From contig NZ_CP058566.2 in assembly GCF_014672715.2 (NCBI RefSeq), forward strand, positions 930,001 through 994,000: a DNA stretch of 64,000 nucleotides, read 5' to 3'. Position numbers and translations under genes: made by a program. Position 1 is the first letter of the stretch; every line of letters starts with the position of its first letter. The stretch comes from Dehalogenimonas etheniformans (GTDB lineage: Bacteria > Chloroflexota > Dehalococcoidia > Dehalococcoidales > Dehalococcoidaceae). Below the pieces are notes generated by a model. That model worked only from the letters and a program-made list of their open reading frames with translations. It was not told where the DNA came from and ran no database searches. Below, piece after piece: positions 61,137 through 64,000 of this stretch.

Positions 61137-61976
61137 ATGAGAACAACGATCCAGCAGATCAAGGATTTCAAGCTCAAGGGCGAAAAATTCGCCGTTCTCA
61201 CGGCGTACGACTATCCAACCGCGCAGATTGTCGACCGGTGCGGTATCCCGGTTATCCTAGTTGGCGACAGTTTGGGAAACGTGGTGCTCGGCTACGACTC
61301 CACCATTCCCGTAACAATAGATGACATGATCCACCACACCAAAGCGGTAGTCCGCGGAGCGCAAAAAGCCATGGTGGTCGGTGATATGCCTTTTATGACG
61401 TACCAGATAAACATTGAGGACACGCTGCGTAATGCCGCACGATTTCTCCAAGAGGCCGGAGCACAGGCGGTCAAGCTCGAAGGGGGCGTTACTGTCGCCG
61501 ATAAAGTCAAGAAATTGGTCGTTTGCGGCATCCCGGTAATGGGGCATATAGGGCTGACACCTCAATCTATCAATCAATTGAGCGGGCATAAAGTACAGGG
61601 ACGGAGCATTGAAGCGGCGCGAAGGGTTCTGGCAGACGCCAAGGCTCTTGAAGAAGCCGGTGCTTTCGCTGTTGTCCTCGAGACAATTCCGGCGGAACTC
61701 GCTGCATTTATTACTTCCAGGATCAGCATACCGACTATAGGAATCGGTGCCGGGCTTGGGTGTGACGGCCAGGTGCAGGTTATCTCCGATTTGCTGGGAT
61801 TGTTCACGGACTTTGTGCCCAAACATGCTGGGCAGTATGGGACATTGGCTCAATTGATGTCAAAAGGAATCGCCGATTATGCAAATGACGTCATAAACGG
61901 TTCATTCCCAGCTGCACAACATAGTTTTACCATGGACCCCGCAGTTATAGATGAACTACGCCATGAAAATTCTTAG
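61137..61976 (+). CDS. panB: 3-methyl-2-oxobutanoate hydroxymethyltransferase
   Basis: 279 residues. Makes ketopantoate from 2-ketoisovalerate and methylene-THF. AVLTAYDYPTAQIVDRCGI, VGDSLGNVVLGYDSTIPVT, MVVGDMPFMTYQ, AVKLEGG, PVMGHIGLTPQSI, TIGIGAGLGCDGQVQVISDLLG and the catalytic-region Glu in VVLETIP. Good GGAG ribosome site; its end overlaps panC. Confidence 0.97.
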   Translation: MRTTIQQIKDFKLKGEKFAVLTAYDYPTAQIVDRCGIPVILVGDSLGNVVLGYDSTIPVTIDDMIHHTKAVVRGAQKAMVVGDMPFMTYQINIEDTLRNAARFLQEAGAQAVKLEGGVTVADKVKKLVVCGIPVMGHIGLTPQSINQLSGHKVQGRSIEAARRVLADAKALEEAGAFAVVLETIPAELAAFITSRISIPTIGIGAGLGCDGQVQVISDLLGLFTDFVPKHAGQYGTLAQLMSKGIADYANDVINGSFPAAQHSFTMDPAVIDELRHENS

Positions 61977-62793
61977 ATCTATTCCGGAACTCAAAGCCTA
62001 TCGAGAAAAGCTCGTCGATTCCGTCGGCTTCGTGCCAACGATGGGTTTTCTTCACGATGGGCATCTTTCTCTGGTGCGTCAATCCAAAGCAGATTGCGAT
62101 CACTCTATTGTGAGCATCTTCGTAAACCCCCCCCAGTTTGGACCGAACGAGGACTTCAACTCATACCCTCGCGATATCGATCATGATCTGGCAATGTTAG
62201 ACGCAGCGGGTGCTGATGCCGCATTTCTTCCCTCAGTCGATGAAATGTACCCGGAAGGTGCGGATACATTCGTCGTTCCCGGCAAGATCGCCGAAAGGCT
62301 CGAAGGCGCTGTCCGCCCGGGTCATTTCAGGGGTGTAGCTACGGTCGTTCTTAAACTATTCAACCTCATACAAGCCCAAAAAGCCTATTTCGGGCAGAAA
62401 GATGCGCAACAGGTCGCTGTTCTCAAGAAGATGGTGGCCGACCTGAACGTTACGGTTGAATTGGTCGTGATGCCGATCATCAGGGAAAAAGATGGGCTAG
62501 CGATGAGCAGCCGAAATACTTATTTAAGCCCGGAAGAGCGCCAAGCTGCAACCGTGTTGTATCGGTCATTGAAGTTCGGTGAAAGCCTGATTAGCGCAGG
62601 CGAGCAACATGCGGATGTTGTGAAACAGAAGATGATTGATTTTATCTCAGCTGACAAGTTGGCTCGAATCGATTACGTTAGTATAGCCGATCAAGCCAGC
62701 TTAGAGGAGCAAACTATAATCGGGAAACCAGCTTTGATCTCTTTAGCTGTGCGGATCGGGCGAACCAGGCTGATCGATAACTCCGTTGTTTAA
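61963..62793 (+). CDS. panC: pantothenate synthetase
   Basis: 276 residues from the ATG at 61963 (MKILRSIPELK); an ATG four codons earlier (61951) is possible. Joins pantoate and beta-alanine with ATP. HxGH in VPTMGFLHDGHLSLV, NPPQFGPNEDFNSYPR, GHFRGVATVVLKLFNL, YFGQKDAQQ, and the KMSKS-like SSRNTYLSPEER. Last gene of the operon; overlaps panB. Confidence 0.96.
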   Translation: MKILRSIPELKAYREKLVDSVGFVPTMGFLHDGHLSLVRQSKADCDHSIVSIFVNPPQFGPNEDFNSYPRDIDHDLAMLDAAGADAAFLPSVDEMYPEGADTFVVPGKIAERLEGAVRPGHFRGVATVVLKLFNLIQAQKAYFGQKDAQQVAVLKKMVADLNVTVELVVMPIIREKDGLAMSSRNTYLSPEERQAATVLYRSLKFGESLISAGEQHADVVKQKMIDFISADKLARIDYVSIADQASLEEQTIIGKPALISLAVRIGRTRLIDNSVV

Positions 62794-62872
62794 TAGGCGA
62801 ATATTGATACCTTCGACTTGAGCCGCTAGCATACCAAGGCCGGCGAACGGTTAAATGATTCTGAAAATAAAT

Positions 62873-62947
62873 TGGCTCCCGAGGAAGGATTCGAACCTTC
62901 GACCAATCGGTTAACAGCCGACCGCTCTACCACTGAGCTACTCGGGA
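62873..62947 (-). tRNA. tRNA-Asn (anticodon GTT)
   Basis: Cloverleaf on the minus strand with acceptor TCCCGAG / CTCGGGA, discriminator G and encoded CCA. D arm TAGCTCAGTGGTAGAGC, anticodon loop CTGTTAA, T loop GTTCGAATC. Confidence 0.95.
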
Positions 62948-62956
62948 GCGAGTATT

Positions 62957-63030
62957 TGGCTGCCGAGCCAGGGTTCGAACCTGGGCAAAAGGATTCAAAG
63001 TCCTCCGTGCTACCACTACACAACTCGGCA
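62957..63030 (-). tRNA. tRNA-Gln (anticodon TTG)
   Basis: Acceptor TGCCGAG / CTCGGCA, discriminator G and encoded CCA. Anticodon loop CTTTGAA, T loop GGTTCGAACC. The wobble U34 is a target for MnmA and possibly Elp3. Confidence 0.95.
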
Positions 63031-63055
63031 ATAGGCTTTTCTCAGCCGCTAAAGC

Positions 63056-63143
63056 TGGTGCCGAAGGTCGGACTCGAACCGACACAGGAGTTGCCCCCTA
63101 GCAGTTTTTGAGACTGCCGCGTCTACCATTCCGCCACTCCGGC
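63056..63143 (-). tRNA. tRNA-Leu (anticodon CAA)
   Basis: 88-nt class II tRNA with long variable arm (GGGGGCAACTCCT region). Acceptor GCCGGAG / CTTCGGC with one G-T pair, discriminator A, encoded CCA; anticodon loop CTCAAAA. Confidence 0.94.
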
Positions 63144-63176
63144 GTAAAGCCGAATGCTTATTTTAAAGAACGAAAG

Positions 63177-63249
<73 letters not shown>

Positions 63250-63265
63250 GCAGACAACGAATGAT

Positions 63266-63294
63266 ATTGTAGCCGTTCTGTCTAGATGGGTCAA
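63266..63294 (-). promoter_or_regulatory. promoter of the tRNA cluster
   Basis: Minus strand TTGACC (63294-63289), 17-nt spacer, TACAAT (63271-63266); predicted start ~10 nt before tRNA-Phe. Confidence 0.7.
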
Positions 63295-63333
63295 GCGATT
63301 GAACTTGGATCGAACGAGCGACCAAGCCCAAAA

Positions 63334-63918
63334 TTAGATGACGCCGTATTGCGAAAACGTGACTAACACTATTAGTATGGACAAAGTTGAGCCGGCAATT
63401 ACTTGAGCCAGGGTGTGTTGGGCTAGATTCAATCTTGCCCACCACATCACCGGCAATAGAATCAACGAGAACGACGCCCACCAGCCAAAAAGAACCAACA
63501 GCACGGTCACGAACGCGGCGACGGTCGAGGAATGTACGGATATCTTCCACCACAGGTTTATGAAAGCGAGACAAACGACTGATGCCAAACCTGCAACAAG
63601 TCCGGCGACAAGTATTGTAGGGGCGTTCAATAAGTTCAAAATCCAGATCGCAAGGACGTCGAAAAACAATCCCACAACATAAACCCTGTGGCGTTGATGC
63701 CGGCGATTGGAAAATAGGGAATCCATGCGCCCGGTTTTGACCATGTACAGAGATATTAGCAGTACTGGTAGGATGGCAAGTAGTGTAACCAACAAGAACC
63801 ATTTGAATCCTTCGATAGTTGAGGCAGCGCCGTTGAACGCCACTAGAGCAATCATCGCGATTCCCAGTACAAGCGGGCTGATACTGTTCGAAATCAGGTG
63901 TGCAATGCGGGTGCGCAA
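63334..63918 (-). CDS. PAP2-superfamily-like membrane protein
   Basis: 194 residues with about five membrane helices. The segments WWKISVHSSTVAAF and WARLNLAQHTLAQVIAGS resemble PAP2 phosphatase motifs 2 and 3 (His-Ser-Ser and Arg...His), but motif 1 (K-x6-RP) is replaced by SNRRHQRHRVY, so activity is uncertain. Likely lipid phosphate-related. TTG start at 63918, directly after a 5-codon ATG frame (63919-63936) that follows a TATAAT; the start is not certain. Confidence 0.7.
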   Translation of the reverse strand: MRTRIAHLISNSISPLVLGIAMIALVAFNGAASTIEGFKWFLLVTLLAILPVLLISLYMVKTGRMDSLFSNRRHQRHRVYVVGLFFDVLAIWILNLLNAPTILVAGLVAGLASVVCLAFINLWWKISVHSSTVAAFVTVLLVLFGWWASFSLILLPVMWWARLNLAQHTLAQVIAGSTLSILIVLVTFSQYGVI

Positions 63919-64000
63919 TTAATCGAGCTTGCTCATAAATAATCCGCCAATTATAGCACAGAGTGCATTGAATCTATTGACAATAGCCTACACTGGTATT

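Overview
The window looks like a chromosomal core region of a strictly anaerobic member of the Dehalococcoidia (Chloroflexota), most like Dehalogenimonas/Dehalococcoides. This rests on how the proteins look (an HdrCBA set, a stand-alone bacterial Elp3, a QueH-type queuosine enzyme, RpoB/RpoC sequence style), not on a 16S gene, and no reductive dehalogenase gene is present. Gene density is high and many neighbouring genes overlap by 1-10 nt. I see no insertion sequence, prophage, CRISPR array or integrase gene.

Layout. 1-4.1 kb: hdrC-hdrB-hdrA (minus strand; hdrA runs off the left edge) behind a strong promoter. 4.2-7.1 kb: Elp3 wobble-uridine enzyme, divergent from a Trm9/ALKBH8-like methyltransferase, a zinc-ribbon protein, an unknown protein and a tautomerase. 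7.1-10.4 kb (minus): queH-rimI, ruvB and a threonine-rich surface protein. 10.5-18.4 kb: rpoB-rpoC with promoter and terminator. 18.5-24 kb (plus): ribF-tyrS, a class V aminotransferase with serA (serine synthesis), and pdxT. 24-28 kb (minus): ligA-pth and a DUF1015 gene. 28-32.3 kb: enolase, nitroreductase, HgdB-like protein and GAPDH. 32.3-35 kb: a histidine kinase/response regulator operon ending in very small membrane-protein ORFs, then a tandem-domain protein. 35-37.3 kb (minus): DUF4870 protein, site-2 protease, and a GreA-like factor with an unusual N-terminal fusion. 37.4-39.8 kb (minus): a TPP riboswitch controlling thiC, a PrsW-family membrane protein and a small membrane protein. 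39.8-46.4 kb (plus): rsmG, a Ycf45-like ATPase with an R3H domain, tmk-mnmA-rnhB-yraN, a degenerate ThiE-like protein and a translin homologue. 46.4-51.5 kb: MBL-fold hydrolase, DUF1648 protein, glyS, a gene-remnant region, sbcD and rluB. 51.5-54.4 kb (minus): purine salvage (hpt-ade-phosphoribosyltransferase). 54.5-56.6 kb: ABC-2 exporter. 56.6-59.6 kb: queA, surE, Rieske ferredoxin and DUF488. 59.9-62.8 kb: pantothenate operon (PanG-like reductase, panD, panB, panC). 62.9-64 kb (minus): tRNA-Phe/Leu/Gln/Asn and a PAP2-like membrane protein.

Several genes converge on tRNA anticodon modification: elp3 and the Trm9-like methyltransferase (U34 side chain), mnmA (2-thio-U34), and queH plus queA (queuosine). 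The strongest unusual signals are the Elp3/Trm9-like/zinc-ribbon block; repeated -10 hexamers 5-9 nt before start codons, which suggest leaderless mRNAs; the GreA fusion; the translin homologue; the thiC-prsW riboswitch operon; a probable ACG start for the DUF488 gene; and decayed gene fragments before sbcD. All calls come from reading the sequence; no database search was run.
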